Positions 26,289 through 35,529 are shown, counted from the first letter of the stretch. The stretch: 64,000 nucleotides of DNA from SAR324 cluster bacterium (GCA_028282885.1 JANQGX010000088.1:290121-354120), one strand, 5' to 3'. Notes: generated by a model from the sequence alone, not told the origin. A program made the numbers and translations.

Positions 26289-27314
26289 ATGACAAACTCA
26301 GCAATACTGCAGATTGATCACCTGAAGATGCACTTCAAAACCCAGGCCGGGTACGTGAGGTCAGTGGATGACGTCAGTCTCTCACTGCCCCATAACACTA
26401 ACCTGGGGCTGGTAGGTGAATCGGGATGCGGCAAAACCACCCTGATGAAGGCATTATTAAAAATACTGCCTCCAACCTGTCACCACCGGGGAGGGAGCAT
26501 CACCTTTGATGGCACGGATATCACCGATTATTCATACAAACAAATGCAGGCAATCCGCTGGAACAAGATATCCATGATTTCCCAGAGTGCCATGAATGCC
26601 CTAGACCCGGCCTATCGAATAGGAGAGCAGATTGTGGAGACCATCCGCATCCATCGCAGGAGCGTTAATAAAAAAGCTGCCTGGGACCACGCTGCAGCCT
26701 ATTTCGAAATGGTCGGAATTAATCCGGATCGCTTGAAGGACTATCCCCACCAATTCAGTGGTGGAATGAAACAGCGAGCCGTCATCGCCATGGCCATGGT
26801 ATTGGAACCGGATATCATTATCGCCGATGAGCCGACCACAGCACTGGACGTGGTGATCCAGGCCCAGATTCTGGAACGCTTGAAACTGCTCCAGGAGAAA
26901 TACCGGGGCTCCATGATAATTGTTACCCACGATATTTCCGTAGTAGCGCAGACTTGTTCACTGGTTGCGGTGATGTATGGCGGCAAGCTGATGGAGGTCG
27001 GTCCGGTGAACCAGGTGCTGAAATCACCCAATCATCCTTATGCCATGGGATTGAAAAACGCCTTCCCGAGCCTGCTGGGTGAGAAAAAAAGCCTGATCTC
27101 CATTCCCGGGTCTCCCCCGGATCTGATTCATCCTCCCACGGGATGCAGGTTTGTTGAGCGATGCCCATTTGAAACAGACAAGTGCAGGGTACAGGTTCCG
27201 GAAATGCAACCCGTAGACAGTTCATGGACGGCTTGCCATCGGCTGTCCGAAGCCGAAGCATTAAGGCAGGAAGCCGAGGATGAGAACATCTGGTTAAAGA
27301 AGGAGACGGCATGA
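26289..27314 (+). CDS. ABC transporter ATP-binding protein, DppD type
   Basis: A 341-aa ATPase of the peptide importer. Walker A GESGCGKT, signature FSGGMKQRA, Walker B IIIADEPTTALD and the switch His in IVTHDI are intact. The oligopeptide-type C-terminal extension with the Cys cluster (CRFVERCPFETDKCRV) is present and may bind an iron-sulfur cluster. Its stop overlaps the start of the next ATPase gene (ATGA). Confidence 0.95.
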   Translation: MTNSAILQIDHLKMHFKTQAGYVRSVDDVSLSLPHNTNLGLVGESGCGKTTLMKALLKILPPTCHHRGGSITFDGTDITDYSYKQMQAIRWNKISMISQSAMNALDPAYRIGEQIVETIRIHRRSVNKKAAWDHAAAYFEMVGINPDRLKDYPHQFSGGMKQRAVIAMAMVLEPDIIIADEPTTALDVVIQAQILERLKLLQEKYRGSMIIVTHDISVVAQTCSLVAVMYGGKLMEVGPVNQVLKSPNHPYAMGLKNAFPSLLGEKKSLISIPGSPPDLIHPPTGCRFVERCPFETDKCRVQVPEMQPVDSSWTACHRLSEAEALRQEAEDENIWLKKETA

Positions 27315-28306
27315 TAGAAGAGAATTACGCGGTAAGAGCCGTTAATCTGGAAAAACATTTCCCCGTCAGCAGCGGAGGATTCTTCAATCGGAACCAGCAG
27401 GTGGTTAAGGCGGTGGACGGTGTCAGTCTAGAAATCTCGAAAGCCGAAACCCTGGGTCTTGCCGGAGAAAGTGGGTGCGGAAAAACCACAACTTCGAAAC
27501 TGTTGCTGAATCTTTATCCACTGACAGGAGGCAAAGCCTATTGCAACGGAGTCGATATCTCAACACTCAAGGGCAAAGATCTGAAGTCTTTCCGCAGGAA
27601 TGCACAGATGATCTTTCAGGACCCCTATGAATCCCTGAATCCCAGGTTCAATGTCAGGGTCACACTGGAAGAACCCCTGATCATCCACAAAATGGGAGAT
27701 GAGGCAGAACGCCATCAGCGTATCATCTCTATTATGAACGAGGTTGGATTAAAACCGGCAGAACAGTTCCTGGAAAGATTTCCCCATGAGCTAAGCGGCG
27801 GACAGCGACAAAGAGTGGCCATTGCCAGGGCACTAATCCTGGAACCCGATTTTCTAATTGCCGACGAGCCGGTTTCAATGCTTGATCTTTCCATTCGCGC
27901 CGGTATTCTGAAACTGCTGCAGAAACTCATCGAAAAAAAGCAGATCGCCGGTCTTTGTGTTTCCCATGATCTGTCACTGCTTCGCTACCTCTGTAAACGA
28001 ACCGCCATTATGTACCTGGGACGCATCGTGGAGACGGGTCCCACTGAGTCACTGATTCAAAAACGATATCACCCCTATACCGAAGCATTACTGGATGCGG
28101 TTCCGCACCCCGATCCCGACAAAAAGTATTGCCTGGATAAAATAAAGGGCGAAATTCCCAGTGCTTCAAATATTCCCGAGGGATGCAGATTTTCCAGCCG
28201 TTGTTTCAAGGCCATGGAGATCTGTTTCCACCAGCCACCCCGACCGGTTGTTGTTGATGAAAACCACTGGGTGGAGTGTCATCTTTACATGTCTAACAGG
28301 AGTTGA
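27311..28306 (+). CDS. ABC transporter ATP-binding protein, DppF type
   Basis: A 331-aa second ATPase with Walker A GESGCGKT, signature LSGGQRQRVAIARAL, Walker B FLIADEPVSMLDLS, HD switch, and the C-terminal oligopeptide extension with GCRFSSRCFKAMEIC. It is translationally coupled to the DppD-type gene and overlaps or abuts the creatininase-family gene. Confidence 0.95.
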   Translation: MIEENYAVRAVNLEKHFPVSSGGFFNRNQQVVKAVDGVSLEISKAETLGLAGESGCGKTTTSKLLLNLYPLTGGKAYCNGVDISTLKGKDLKSFRRNAQMIFQDPYESLNPRFNVRVTLEEPLIIHKMGDEAERHQRIISIMNEVGLKPAEQFLERFPHELSGGQRQRVAIARALILEPDFLIADEPVSMLDLSIRAGILKLLQKLIEKKQIAGLCVSHDLSLLRYLCKRTAIMYLGRIVETGPTESLIQKRYHPYTEALLDAVPHPDPDKKYCLDKIKGEIPSASNIPEGCRFSSRCFKAMEICFHQPPRPVVVDENHWVECHLYMSNRS

Positions 28307-28308
28307 TT

Positions 28309-29085
28309 TTGAAACGATTAGTATTGCAGGAACTATCCTATCCCGAACTGGCAGAACACCTCGACGAAATCGAACTGGCCATGGTACCTACCGGTTCACA
28401 GGAACAGCACGGTCCCAATCTTACCTTTGCCACGGATACAGACAGAGCCTATGAACTGGCTAAACTATTGGGTGAAAAATTTTTCCCCAGGGTCCTGATC
28501 TGTGCCCCGGTTACCTATGGCATCTCTCATCACCATATGAACTTTCCCGGAACCATCACGCTTCAGCCTGAAACCTTTTCCAATATACTTGTCGACATTG
28601 CCAAGAGCATCAAACACCACGGAATTAATAAAATCCTTTTCCAGAATGCCCACGGGGGGAATCGTTCGGCGCTGGGAGTAGCTATTACCAGGATTCAATT
28701 CGAACTGGACATGCAGGCCGCCTGGATTGGCAGTGGAACCGATCTCAGTTCCGACTTCTGGAAAGAGAAAGGCCTCTCGGAGATTCGGGGCCATGCCTGT
28801 GAAGGAGAGGTTTCACAATGCATGTATCTGGCTCCCTGGCTGGTCAAGGAGCAAAAACTGGAGCGGGGAAAACTGAAAAAAACCCCTTACCAGAAACGAC
28901 GCTGGTGGGGAAATGTACCCTGGAAATTTGACCATCTAACAGAAAACGGAGCCCTGGGAGACGCCACCAAGGCCACAAGAGAACTGGGTGAAGAGATGAC
29001 CCAACTGATTCTGAAGCGGATCGGCTGGTTCATTAGTGAATATTTCTTTAACGAGCCTGCTCCCGAAGAGAATAAGCTGGACTAA
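28309..29085 (+). CDS. Creatininase family amidohydrolase
   Basis: A metal-dependent amidohydrolase of the creatininase family (creatininase, ArfB-type formamide hydrolase, MftE peptidase). Metal ligands are recognisable in PTGSQEQHGPN, ATDTDRA and NAHGGN, and in HACEGEVS, a variant of the usual HAGExETS. AGGAG (28298-28302) sits six bases before TTG 28309, the start I prefer; TTG 28303 would overlap the ATPase stop. As the last gene of the RpiR/ABC cluster it probably cleaves the imported compound, a cyclic amide, small peptide or formamide. The exact substrate is not visible. Confidence 0.9.
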   Translation: MKRLVLQELSYPELAEHLDEIELAMVPTGSQEQHGPNLTFATDTDRAYELAKLLGEKFFPRVLICAPVTYGISHHHMNFPGTITLQPETFSNILVDIAKSIKHHGINKILFQNAHGGNRSALGVAITRIQFELDMQAAWIGSGTDLSSDFWKEKGLSEIRGHACEGEVSQCMYLAPWLVKEQKLERGKLKKTPYQKRRWWGNVPWKFDHLTENGALGDATKATRELGEEMTQLILKRIGWFISEYFFNEPAPEENKLD

Positions 29086-29133
29086 GCTTACCGGCCAGGG
29101 GACGTATTCATTCCGGTGCCGGGTCAGCCGGCG

Positions 29134-29295
29134 CTAGGTGATCTTCTTAAATTTCTCTTTTTCGGCAGCACACATGGGACAAAACCAATCCACCTTCAAC
29201 TCGTCAAATTTCGTTCCCGAAGCAATTCCCCCCTCGGGGTAACCTCTCTCCTCGTCATATATCCATCCACACACCGAACATTCGTATCGATCCAT
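29134..29295 (-). CDS. Rubredoxin
   Basis: A 53-aa rubredoxin, a one-iron Fe(Cys)4 electron carrier. Both cysteine pairs are in place: YECSVCGWIYD at 4-14 and DWFCPMC at 36-42, with the conserved GY-P and the GTKFDEL loop between. The start is ATG 29295 behind TTAGGAG; the stop is at 29134-29136. Its start lies 8 bp after the stop of the TetR gene, so the two are one transcript. It could serve oxygen or peroxide reduction, or act as electron carrier for a redox enzyme; no partner is adjacent. Confidence 0.95.
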   Translation of the reverse strand: MDRYECSVCGWIYDEERGYPEGGIASGTKFDELKVDWFCPMCAAEKEKFKKIT

Positions 29296-29303
29296 ATTTT
29301 CTC

Positions 29304-29939
29304 CTAATCAAACAAACCTTTCATCACCGTTTCCTGAAATCCCTGCAACATTGCACGATGATCCGGTTTTTTTGTATTGAATAGTATCGAAAACAGCGCC
29401 ATCCCCTCCAGATAGGCTACCAGGGAGAAAGCGACTTCCCTGCTAACAGCAGGATCAGCGGTTTCCAGGGTCTCCAGCGTCACATCCATCCATTCCTGGT
29501 AAACCTGCTTTAATTTAGCCTTAACCTTGCGCTTGTCAAGGGCAAGTTCCCAAAGAATCACAAAAAGCTTTGCCAGGTTCCGATTGAGGGTGATCTTCTC
29601 ATTCACATACTCCAGAATCCGCTCCATGATTTCACGCTGGCTGCAGAAACTGAAATCCTGACTGCTACGCCAATCCAGGAATCGCGTTTTGTGCTTGTCC
29701 AGAACATAATCCATGAACTGCAACAGGATTTCTTCCTTGTCCCGAAAATAGTAGTGCAGCATCCCGTGATTGATTCCTGCCTCTGAAGCAATATCCTTGA
29801 TGGTGGTTTCGCGATACGGCTTTTTCATCAGACAGCGATGAAGCGCCGATATGATCTGCTGCCTGCGTTCCTGTTGAATGTTTTTTCTTCCCATCTGTGT
29901 TCGTAGTGATGTGAATTTATTTTTTTTTTGAGCTTCCAA
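29304..29939 (-). CDS. TetR/AcrR family regulator (BetI-like)
   Basis: A regulator of up to 211 aa. The helix-turn-helix (TTIKDIASEAGINHGMLHYYFRDKEEIL) lies near 45-75 and the C-terminal domain resembles BetI-type TetR proteins (SFLVAYLEGMAL-like segment near 170). The TTG at 29939 gives the longest frame; ATG 29894 (MGRKNIQQ) is equally likely, and neither has a clear ribosome site. It is co-transcribed with rubredoxin. Two TTAGTT-N4-AACTAA palindromes in the divergent region point to autoregulation plus control of the aminotransferase gene. By analogy with BetI the ligand may be an amine. Confidence 0.9.
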   Translation of the reverse strand: MEAQKKNKFTSLRTQMGRKNIQQERRQQIISALHRCLMKKPYRETTIKDIASEAGINHGMLHYYFRDKEEILLQFMDYVLDKHKTRFLDWRSSQDFSFCSQREIMERILEYVNEKITLNRNLAKLFVILWELALDKRKVKAKLKQVYQEWMDVTLETLETADPAVSREVAFSLVAYLEGMALFSILFNTKKPDHRAMLQGFQETVMKGLFD

Positions 29940-29954
29940 TATAAACAGGAAAAA

Positions 29955-29970
29955 TTAGTTAGCCAACTAA
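29955..29970. promoter_or_regulatory. TetR-type operator A (TTAGTTAGCCAACTAA)
   Basis: A palindrome with perfect 6-bp arms around four central bases, starting 16 bp upstream of the TetR gene start. It matches operator B except for the centre. Confidence 0.65.
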
Positions 29971-30131
29971 AATATCTTCGACCTGCTCATGCCTGGACAT
30001 GGCTCTAAATAGACATATAATCAATATGTTATAGCAAAGAGCAACAAACCGGTCTCGAACCTTGTTGGATAACTTTTAAAAAAGTATTGACGAATCCGAA
30101 AGATCCTGTTTAGTCTTGAGCCAGATATAAA

Positions 30132-30147
30132 TTAGTTAGTCAACTAA
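30132..30147. promoter_or_regulatory. TetR-type operator B (TTAGTTAGTCAACTAA)
   Basis: The same palindrome, extended outward by symmetric AAA/TTT, 51 bp upstream of the aminotransferase ATG. A weak promoter (TTGACG 30087-30092, 18-bp spacer, TAGTCT) would place the transcription start just before it, ideal for repression. Confidence 0.65.
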
Positions 30148-30197
30148 TTTTTTAATTTTCATGTTTTTATACAAAACTGAACTTACAGGAGTTAATC

Positions 30198-31478
30198 ATG
30201 GGTATAACTGATAGTGAACTTGAAAAAATCAAGGAGCAGGCCTTCAAGGATTTTGAGGAGTATATCAATCCCATGAAAGTCCGAACCCTGAATCAGGCCG
30301 GGATTCACTTGATGGAAGGAAAACGGGAGGGAGCATCGGTTTGGGACCTGACCGGGAAGAAGTACATCGACTGTCAAACCGGTTCCGGCATCATGAACGT
30401 CGGCAGACACAACAGCGAGATAATCAACGCCCTCAAATCAGCACTGGATTCGCTGGATATTGGCGTCTTCCTGTTTTTCTCGAAACAAAAGGCCGATCTG
30501 GCTAAAAAACTGGCCGAGATTACCCCCGGTGAGGATCTGAGTTGCACCGTGTTTGGCGTTGGTGGCGGAGAAGCCATCGATACCGCCATCAAACTGGCCC
30601 GTGGCTACACCATGAAAACAGAAGTGATCTACACCGAAAAAGCCTATCACGGTCATACCGGATTTGCTCTATCCGCCATCGGTAGAGACGGCTACAGGGA
30701 ACCCTTCGAACCTTTGATCCCGGGATTCAAGATGGTACCCTATAATGATCTTGAGGCTGTAAAGGCCACAATAACCGATGAGACAGCAGCCATCATTGTG
30801 GAAACCATCCAGGGAGAAGGGGGGATTAATATTCCCGGGGATGAATATCTGCCCGGCCTGCGGAAATTATGCGACGAGCATGAGATCTGCCTGATTCTGG
30901 ATGAGATCCAGACCGGAATGGGTCGCACAGGAAAGATGTTCGGTTGTGAACACTGGGATGTGGTGCCGGATATCATGACCCTTGCCAAATCCCTTGGAGG
31001 AGGTATCTATCCCATCTCGGCTACTATCTATCGCAAGGAACTCCAGGACTTCTTCATCCCCCACCCTTTTATTCATCTCTCGACCTTTGGGGGATCGGAC
31101 CTGGGATGCGTTGTGGGACTGGCGACCATTGACTATATTCAGAAAAACAATCTTTGCGAACACGCTGCTGTAATGGGAGAACGCTTCAAACAGGGATTTA
31201 CCACCCTGACACAGCAATATCCTGACCTGCTGCTGGAGGTTCGCCAGAAGGGATTGATGATTGGTCTGCAATACACCAATGAATCCATCGGACCCAGGAT
31301 GACCAAAAAATTTGCTGACCGGGGACTATTGGCCGTATATGCCGGAACCGATTCCAGCGTCTGCAGGATAATGCCTTCACTGGTAATTTCCGACGGAGAG
31401 GTGGACAAGGTGTTGGAAATCATTGAGGATTCCATGAAAGAGCTTTCCGGGGAGAAGGGGATCGGCCAGGAGGATTGA
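30198..31478 (+). CDS. Class III (PLP) aminotransferase
   Basis: A 426-aa aminotransferase of subgroup III (4-aminobutyrate, putrescine, ornithine or omega-amino acid type). The PLP Lys lies in LAKSLGGG, the phosphate-binding loop in GGGEAIDTAIKLAR, and the conserved LILDEIQTGMGRTG holds the cofactor-contacting Asp. A strong AGGAG precedes the ATG. It is followed by an SCP2-like protein and an amino-acid permease, and is under a TetR-type operator. Uptake plus transamination of an amino acid or diamine is the natural reading; the specific substrate is not visible. Confidence 0.92.
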   Translation: MGITDSELEKIKEQAFKDFEEYINPMKVRTLNQAGIHLMEGKREGASVWDLTGKKYIDCQTGSGIMNVGRHNSEIINALKSALDSLDIGVFLFFSKQKADLAKKLAEITPGEDLSCTVFGVGGGEAIDTAIKLARGYTMKTEVIYTEKAYHGHTGFALSAIGRDGYREPFEPLIPGFKMVPYNDLEAVKATITDETAAIIVETIQGEGGINIPGDEYLPGLRKLCDEHEICLILDEIQTGMGRTGKMFGCEHWDVVPDIMTLAKSLGGGIYPISATIYRKELQDFFIPHPFIHLSTFGGSDLGCVVGLATIDYIQKNNLCEHAAVMGERFKQGFTTLTQQYPDLLLEVRQKGLMIGLQYTNESIGPRMTKKFADRGLLAVYAGTDSSVCRIMPSLVISDGEVDKVLEIIEDSMKELSGEKGIGQED

Positions 31479-31518
31479 TAACTGAATGCTGATCAGGAAA
31501 GCTGGTTAACAACAATTC

Positions 31519-31608
31519 AGCCAAGGGGATCGCACTTCAAAACACGTGTAACCCCATCCTTTGAAAACGTCCTGTTTTCAAGGGTTTTGAAGTGCCATCC
31601 CCTTGGCT
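31519..31608. repeat. Large nested inverted repeat between aminotransferase and SCP2-like genes
   Basis: The outer arms 31519-31543 and 31584-31608 are 25 nt each and pair at 24 of 25 positions. The 40-nt interior holds a second hairpin, TTGAAAAC 31561-31568 with GTTTTCAA 31574-31581. No T-run follows, so it is not a plain terminator. It may be an mRNA-processing or stability structure, a cruciform, or the remains of a small mobile palindrome. Confidence 0.85.
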
Positions 31609-31661
31609 AAGCTAGCAGAGAGAAATCCGGAGATTTGAATCAATATGCAAAAAGGAGAAAC

Positions 31662-32021
31662 ATGGCAACATCGGCGGAAATAATGGAGGCGTTGGAGGAT
31701 TATAAAATCCAGTGTAATAACAATAAGCGATTGCGCAGGATGCAGCGGGACTGGACCAAGCTGTTGCATTTTATTGCCGAAGACACAGGGGATAAGTTTA
31801 CCATGGATGTGATCAAAGGTGAAATCATCAATAACAAGGAAGGAGCCGAAGGAACACCCGATGTGATTATTACGGCCACCAGCGAGGATATGTGTGATAT
31901 GTTCTGGGGAGATTTGAATCCCGCCCAGAAGTACCTTGACGGAGAGATCCGGGTTAAGGCCAGTCAGGAAGATGTACAGAGAATTGATGCCATTACCATG
32001 ATCATCTGGCCCGACGCCTAA
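31662..32021 (+). CDS. SCP2 sterol-carrier-like domain protein
   Basis: A 119-aa single-domain protein resembling SCP2 lipid- or hydrophobic-ligand-binding folds (GEIINNKEGAEGTPDVIITATSEDMCDMFWGDLNPAQKYLDGEIRV-type layout, with the family's late GEI and DA-x-T segments). AAAAAGGAG precedes ATG 31662; an earlier in-frame ATG has no site. It lies 10 bp before the permease gene. The role of SCP2 proteins in such amine clusters is not established; a ligand carrier or fold-related enzyme is possible. Confidence 0.75.
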   Translation: MATSAEIMEALEDYKIQCNNNKRLRRMQRDWTKLLHFIAEDTGDKFTMDVIKGEIINNKEGAEGTPDVIITATSEDMCDMFWGDLNPAQKYLDGEIRVKASQEDVQRIDAITMIIWPDA

Positions 32022-32031
32022 GGAGACAACC

Positions 32032-33441
32032 ATGACCGGATTAAGAAAAGTATTAAAACTGAGGACCGTGGTATCCTCATCAGCAGGATTGGCCATGGCC
32101 ACCTCCTGTTACCTGGCGGGGCTGTATGTTGCAGTGGTGACAGTTGGGGAACTGGCCTGGGTATCCTTGTTGATCGCAGGAGTTCTTTGTCTGCTTTCAG
32201 CCATGTGCTTCAGCGAGTTAACCTCACTCTACCCTACGGCAGCGGGCATAAAACTCTATATTCAGAATGCCTTTAATGAGAAAACCGCGGTAGCCGTCGC
32301 CATGTTTTACGTGATAGGTGGTGCTTCAATTGTGGGCGTGGAGAGTTATCTTCTTTCCAGTGTCTTGCTGGACACCGTCGGTATTCTGATCCATCCCCTG
32401 GTCGATCGTTTTTTCTGGCAGTTGATTTTTATCCTGCTGGTGGGTTACATCAACTACCGCGGAGTAGTGTTGACGGGGCGGGTTCAGGACTTCCTCACCT
32501 ACCTGATGTTGGGGTTTCTGATCTGTGTCGGATTATACACCTTCACCGTTAAAGGGGTAGATCTTGCTGCAGCAGTCGCCAGCCCGAAGTTTACCCTGGA
32601 AAACATCTTTACCGCCACAGCGCTGGGTATCTTCCTCTTTATCGGATTCGAATGGGTGGCTCCCCTGGCAGAAGAGACAGAAGATTACCGCATGGTCGGC
32701 AAGGGTATGATGATAGCGATCGGGCTATTAAGCATCACCTACTCTGTTTTTGTCGTTGCCATGTATACGGGGCTGACACCGGAACAGATTAAAAGCGGGA
32801 CCACCATCCCCCATATCCTGTTTGCCCGAAACCTGTTCGGATCGACCGGGGCAGCAGTGTTCATTTTCATGAGCATCCTGGCCTCATTCACTTCGTTTAA
32901 CTCGGGAGTACTCAATAACTCCAGGTTTATCTACGCCATGGCCCGTGCTAACATCCTGCCCCGCGGACTCAGTAAATTACATCCCGATCACGCCTCTCCC
33001 TGGCTGGCGATTGTGATGATTGTCTGCTTTGCGGTTATCCTGAGCCTGTTCACCCTGTTAACCGGCAGGTATATGTTTATCGTGGTAGTGGCCGCAGCCC
33101 TGGAATGCTTTATCTATGTGGTGGTTGCCCTCTGCGTGTTAAGACTGCGAAAAAAGCTCCCGGACAAGGAAAGAGCTTACAAGGTTCCCCTGGGCAAAGT
33201 TATCCCGGTTTTTACCATCGTAGTTTTCACGCTGCTGATGATCGGAATGTTTGCGGATTCAACAAAGGACAGCCATGGTAATATTCTCTTTCAGAACTAC
33301 TGGTGTGCACTCGCCATGGTGATTTTTGCAGGATTAACAGCGTTCTACGCCTGGAGAGTAATGCCAAAGCTGAAGGCCGCCGCAGAGGAAAAAGCAAAAA
33401 CTAGAAAACGACGACGACCCCAGAGGAGACCGGCGAGCTAG
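32032..33441 (+). CDS. APC family amino-acid permease
   Basis: A 469-aa permease of the amino acid-polyamine-organocation superfamily with about twelve helices. The first-helix Gly-rich segment, the LTSLYPTAAGI loop and IGFEWVAPLAEE near residue 205 are typical. A basic tail (RKRRRPQRRP) ends the protein. AAGGAG precedes the ATG. Co-transcribed with the SCP2-like gene and probably the aminotransferase; it likely imports the aminotransferase substrate. Confidence 0.92.
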   Translation: MTGLRKVLKLRTVVSSSAGLAMATSCYLAGLYVAVVTVGELAWVSLLIAGVLCLLSAMCFSELTSLYPTAAGIKLYIQNAFNEKTAVAVAMFYVIGGASIVGVESYLLSSVLLDTVGILIHPLVDRFFWQLIFILLVGYINYRGVVLTGRVQDFLTYLMLGFLICVGLYTFTVKGVDLAAAVASPKFTLENIFTATALGIFLFIGFEWVAPLAEETEDYRMVGKGMMIAIGLLSITYSVFVVAMYTGLTPEQIKSGTTIPHILFARNLFGSTGAAVFIFMSILASFTSFNSGVLNNSRFIYAMARANILPRGLSKLHPDHASPWLAIVMIVCFAVILSLFTLLTGRYMFIVVVAAALECFIYVVVALCVLRLRKKLPDKERAYKVPLGKVIPVFTIVVFTLLMIGMFADSTKDSHGNILFQNYWCALAMVIFAGLTAFYAWRVMPKLKAAAEEKAKTRKRRRPQRRPAS

Positions 33442-33525
33442 CGATCTAAACTAATATTATACTGAACATCAAAGTCGTGGGGATTAATCTCTTTCAGCAA
33501 AACTGACGGGATCGGAGATGATCGA

Positions 33526-34320
33526 TCAAGCCAGCAACATCTTATCGTTGGAGAGTTCCTCTCCCTGGACTTCATAGAATTTGGCAAGCAGATCCTTGAC
33601 CTCAAGCTTCCCTTTCTCTTCATCCCTGACATCAAGGATGATTTTGCCGCGATGCAACATCATCAACCGATTCCCCAGTTGAAGCGCATGCTTCATCTGG
33701 TGGGTCACCATCAGAGTGGTCAGTTTCTTCTGTTTGACGATTTCCCGGGTCAGTTCCAGTACCTGGTGAGCGGTTTTGGGGTCCAGTGCCGCCACATGTT
33801 CATCCAGTAGTAGAATATCCGGTCGGATCAAGGTCGCCATCAACATGGTTAAAGCCTGTCTCTGACCGCCGGAAAGCAATCCGGCCGTATCGAGCAGTCG
33901 GTCTTCCAGACCCAGTCCCAATTGTTTCAACTCCTGCCTGAAGAACCCCCTGTCCCTGGATTTAACTCCAAAAGCCAACCCCCGTTTCTGCCCCCTTTTA
34001 TAGGCAAGGGCAAGGTTTTGCTCAATACTGGCACTGGCGCATGTCCCCAGGAGGGGATCCTGAAAGACCCTGGCGATCAGTTTTGCCCTTTTATACTCCG
34101 GCCAGACAGTGATATCCTGTCCGCTGGCCTTGATAGAACCGCTGTCGATAGCATAGGTCCCCGCAATGCAATTGAGCAGGGTGGATTTACCGGCACCGTT
34201 GGATCCGATAACCGTAATGAAATCTCCGTCCTTCACTTCCAGACTGATACCATCCAGTGCCAGGATTTCGTTGACACTGCCTTTGTGAAAATACTTAATC
34301 AGATTGCTTATGGTAATCAT
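33526..34320 (-). CDS. ABC transporter ATP-binding protein (COG1101-type)
   Basis: A 264-aa ATPase with Walker A GSNGAGKS, signature LSGGQRQALTMLMA, Walker B ILLLDEHVAALD (DEH in place of the usual DEP) and switch VTHQM. The DEHVAALD form is characteristic of the ATPases paired with COG4120 permeases and COG2984 binding proteins. It overlaps the permease gene by ATGA. The transporter class is linked to aromatic amino acids or unknown small molecules; I cannot assign one. Confidence 0.92.
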   Translation of the reverse strand: MITISNLIKYFHKGSVNEILALDGISLEVKDGDFITVIGSNGAGKSTLLNCIAGTYAIDSGSIKASGQDITVWPEYKRAKLIARVFQDPLLGTCASASIEQNLALAYKRGQKRGLAFGVKSRDRGFFRQELKQLGLGLEDRLLDTAGLLSGGQRQALTMLMATLIRPDILLLDEHVAALDPKTAHQVLELTREIVKQKKLTTLMVTHQMKHALQLGNRLMMLHRGKIILDVRDEEKGKLEVKDLLAKFYEVQGEELSNDKMLLA

Positions 34321-35234
34321 GAGAGTTTCAGCTTTTTCTTGATGGTCGGAGCGGTCAGGGCAATGACGACCAGGATAGCGGTTATCAGGTTGAGGTCGCT
34401 GGGACTGACGGAGAATTCACCCAATTCAAGTCCAAGCGCCATGGCGATGGCAAGTCGATAAATAACCGAACCGGCAAGAACAGCAATAATCGCCCTGGGA
34501 ATGGTTTTATCTCCAAGGACAGTCTCTCCCACAATAACCGAGGCAAGTCCGGCGACAATGGTACCGACCCCCATATTGACATCGGACGCTCCCTGGTTTT
34601 GCGCAATCAGCGATCCGCTCAAGGCTACCAGGGCGTTGGAAAGTCCTACTCCCAGAATAATCATGGTATGGGTGTTGACTCCCTGTGAGGTGATCATTTG
34701 TGAATTATCACCGGTTGCCAGTATCGACATGCCCAGTTCTGTGTAGAGAAACCATACAACGCCAATCACAATCAGGGCTGCCACGCCGATAAAAACGACC
34801 GTTGATGCCAGATGTCCCGGAATCCCCAGCTCAATCAGGGGATCAAATACCGTATCCACTGCCAGGAGAGAGACATTGGGGCCATCCATAATCCTGATAT
34901 TGATGGAATAAAGGGCAATCATGGTCAGGATCGAGGCCAACAGATGAAGCACTTTCAACTTGGTGTTGAGAATGGCTGTAACCATTCCTGCAAGAAAACC
35001 ACCGGCTATGGAGAGAACCAGTGCAATAAAAGGATTGATACCACTGGTCAAAGCCAGGGCGGTAATAGAAGCGCCAAGGGGAAGACTCCCGTCCACGGTC
35101 AGATCGGGAAAATCCAGTATGCGAAAGGTCAGGTAAACACCAACTGCCATGATCCCGTATACCAGACCTTGCTCCAGGGCACCGAGAACTGCGTACCAAG
35201 TCATAAAATGTGCTTTTATCTGTTTTATTATCAC
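34317..35234 (-). CDS. ABC transporter permease (COG4120-type)
   Basis: A 305-aa permease related to branched-chain amino acid permeases, with about eight helices and the family's FRILDFPDLTVDGSLPLGA near residue 40. The start may be ATG at 35234 or the internal ATG ten codons later. It lies 295 bp downstream of the binding-protein gene; that gap has scattered CCGG repeats (35243-35272) but no gene I can support. Together with the ATPase and binding protein it forms one importer. Confidence 0.9.
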   Translation of the reverse strand: MIIKQIKAHFMTWYAVLGALEQGLVYGIMAVGVYLTFRILDFPDLTVDGSLPLGASITALALTSGINPFIALVLSIAGGFLAGMVTAILNTKLKVLHLLASILTMIALYSINIRIMDGPNVSLLAVDTVFDPLIELGIPGHLASTVVFIGVAALIVIGVVWFLYTELGMSILATGDNSQMITSQGVNTHTMIILGVGLSNALVALSGSLIAQNQGASDVNMGVGTIVAGLASVIVGETVLGDKTIPRAIIAVLAGSVIYRLAIAMALGLELGEFSVSPSDLNLITAILVVIALTAPTIKKKLKLS

Positions 35235-35529
35235 TCACCGGTACGCCGGTAATTCCGGATATCCGGTACTGTAACCAGTGATGGGCTGCTTTTTAAGTAT
35301 TATCTGTTTTCAGTCAAAGGTCGTTTCTTACCTTCAGATTGTCCGGATAACTAACATTGCCAGACAACCAAGAACCAGGCGTGTCTTCTCGCTTGGCAGG
35401 CTCGTTTGATGAAAAGTGTCTCCTGTACCCTGAATCGATACAAACGGGTGTTATTCAACAGCAAATACGCCTTTCCGGAAGCCATCCTCTTTTATCTAAA
35501 GTAGAATGCGCCCGGAAAGAGGTCAACTC

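Noticed and set aside
29119..29133. GCCGG/CCGGC hairpin as terminator of the creatininase operon
   Set aside because: Five-bp stem and no T-run on either strand.
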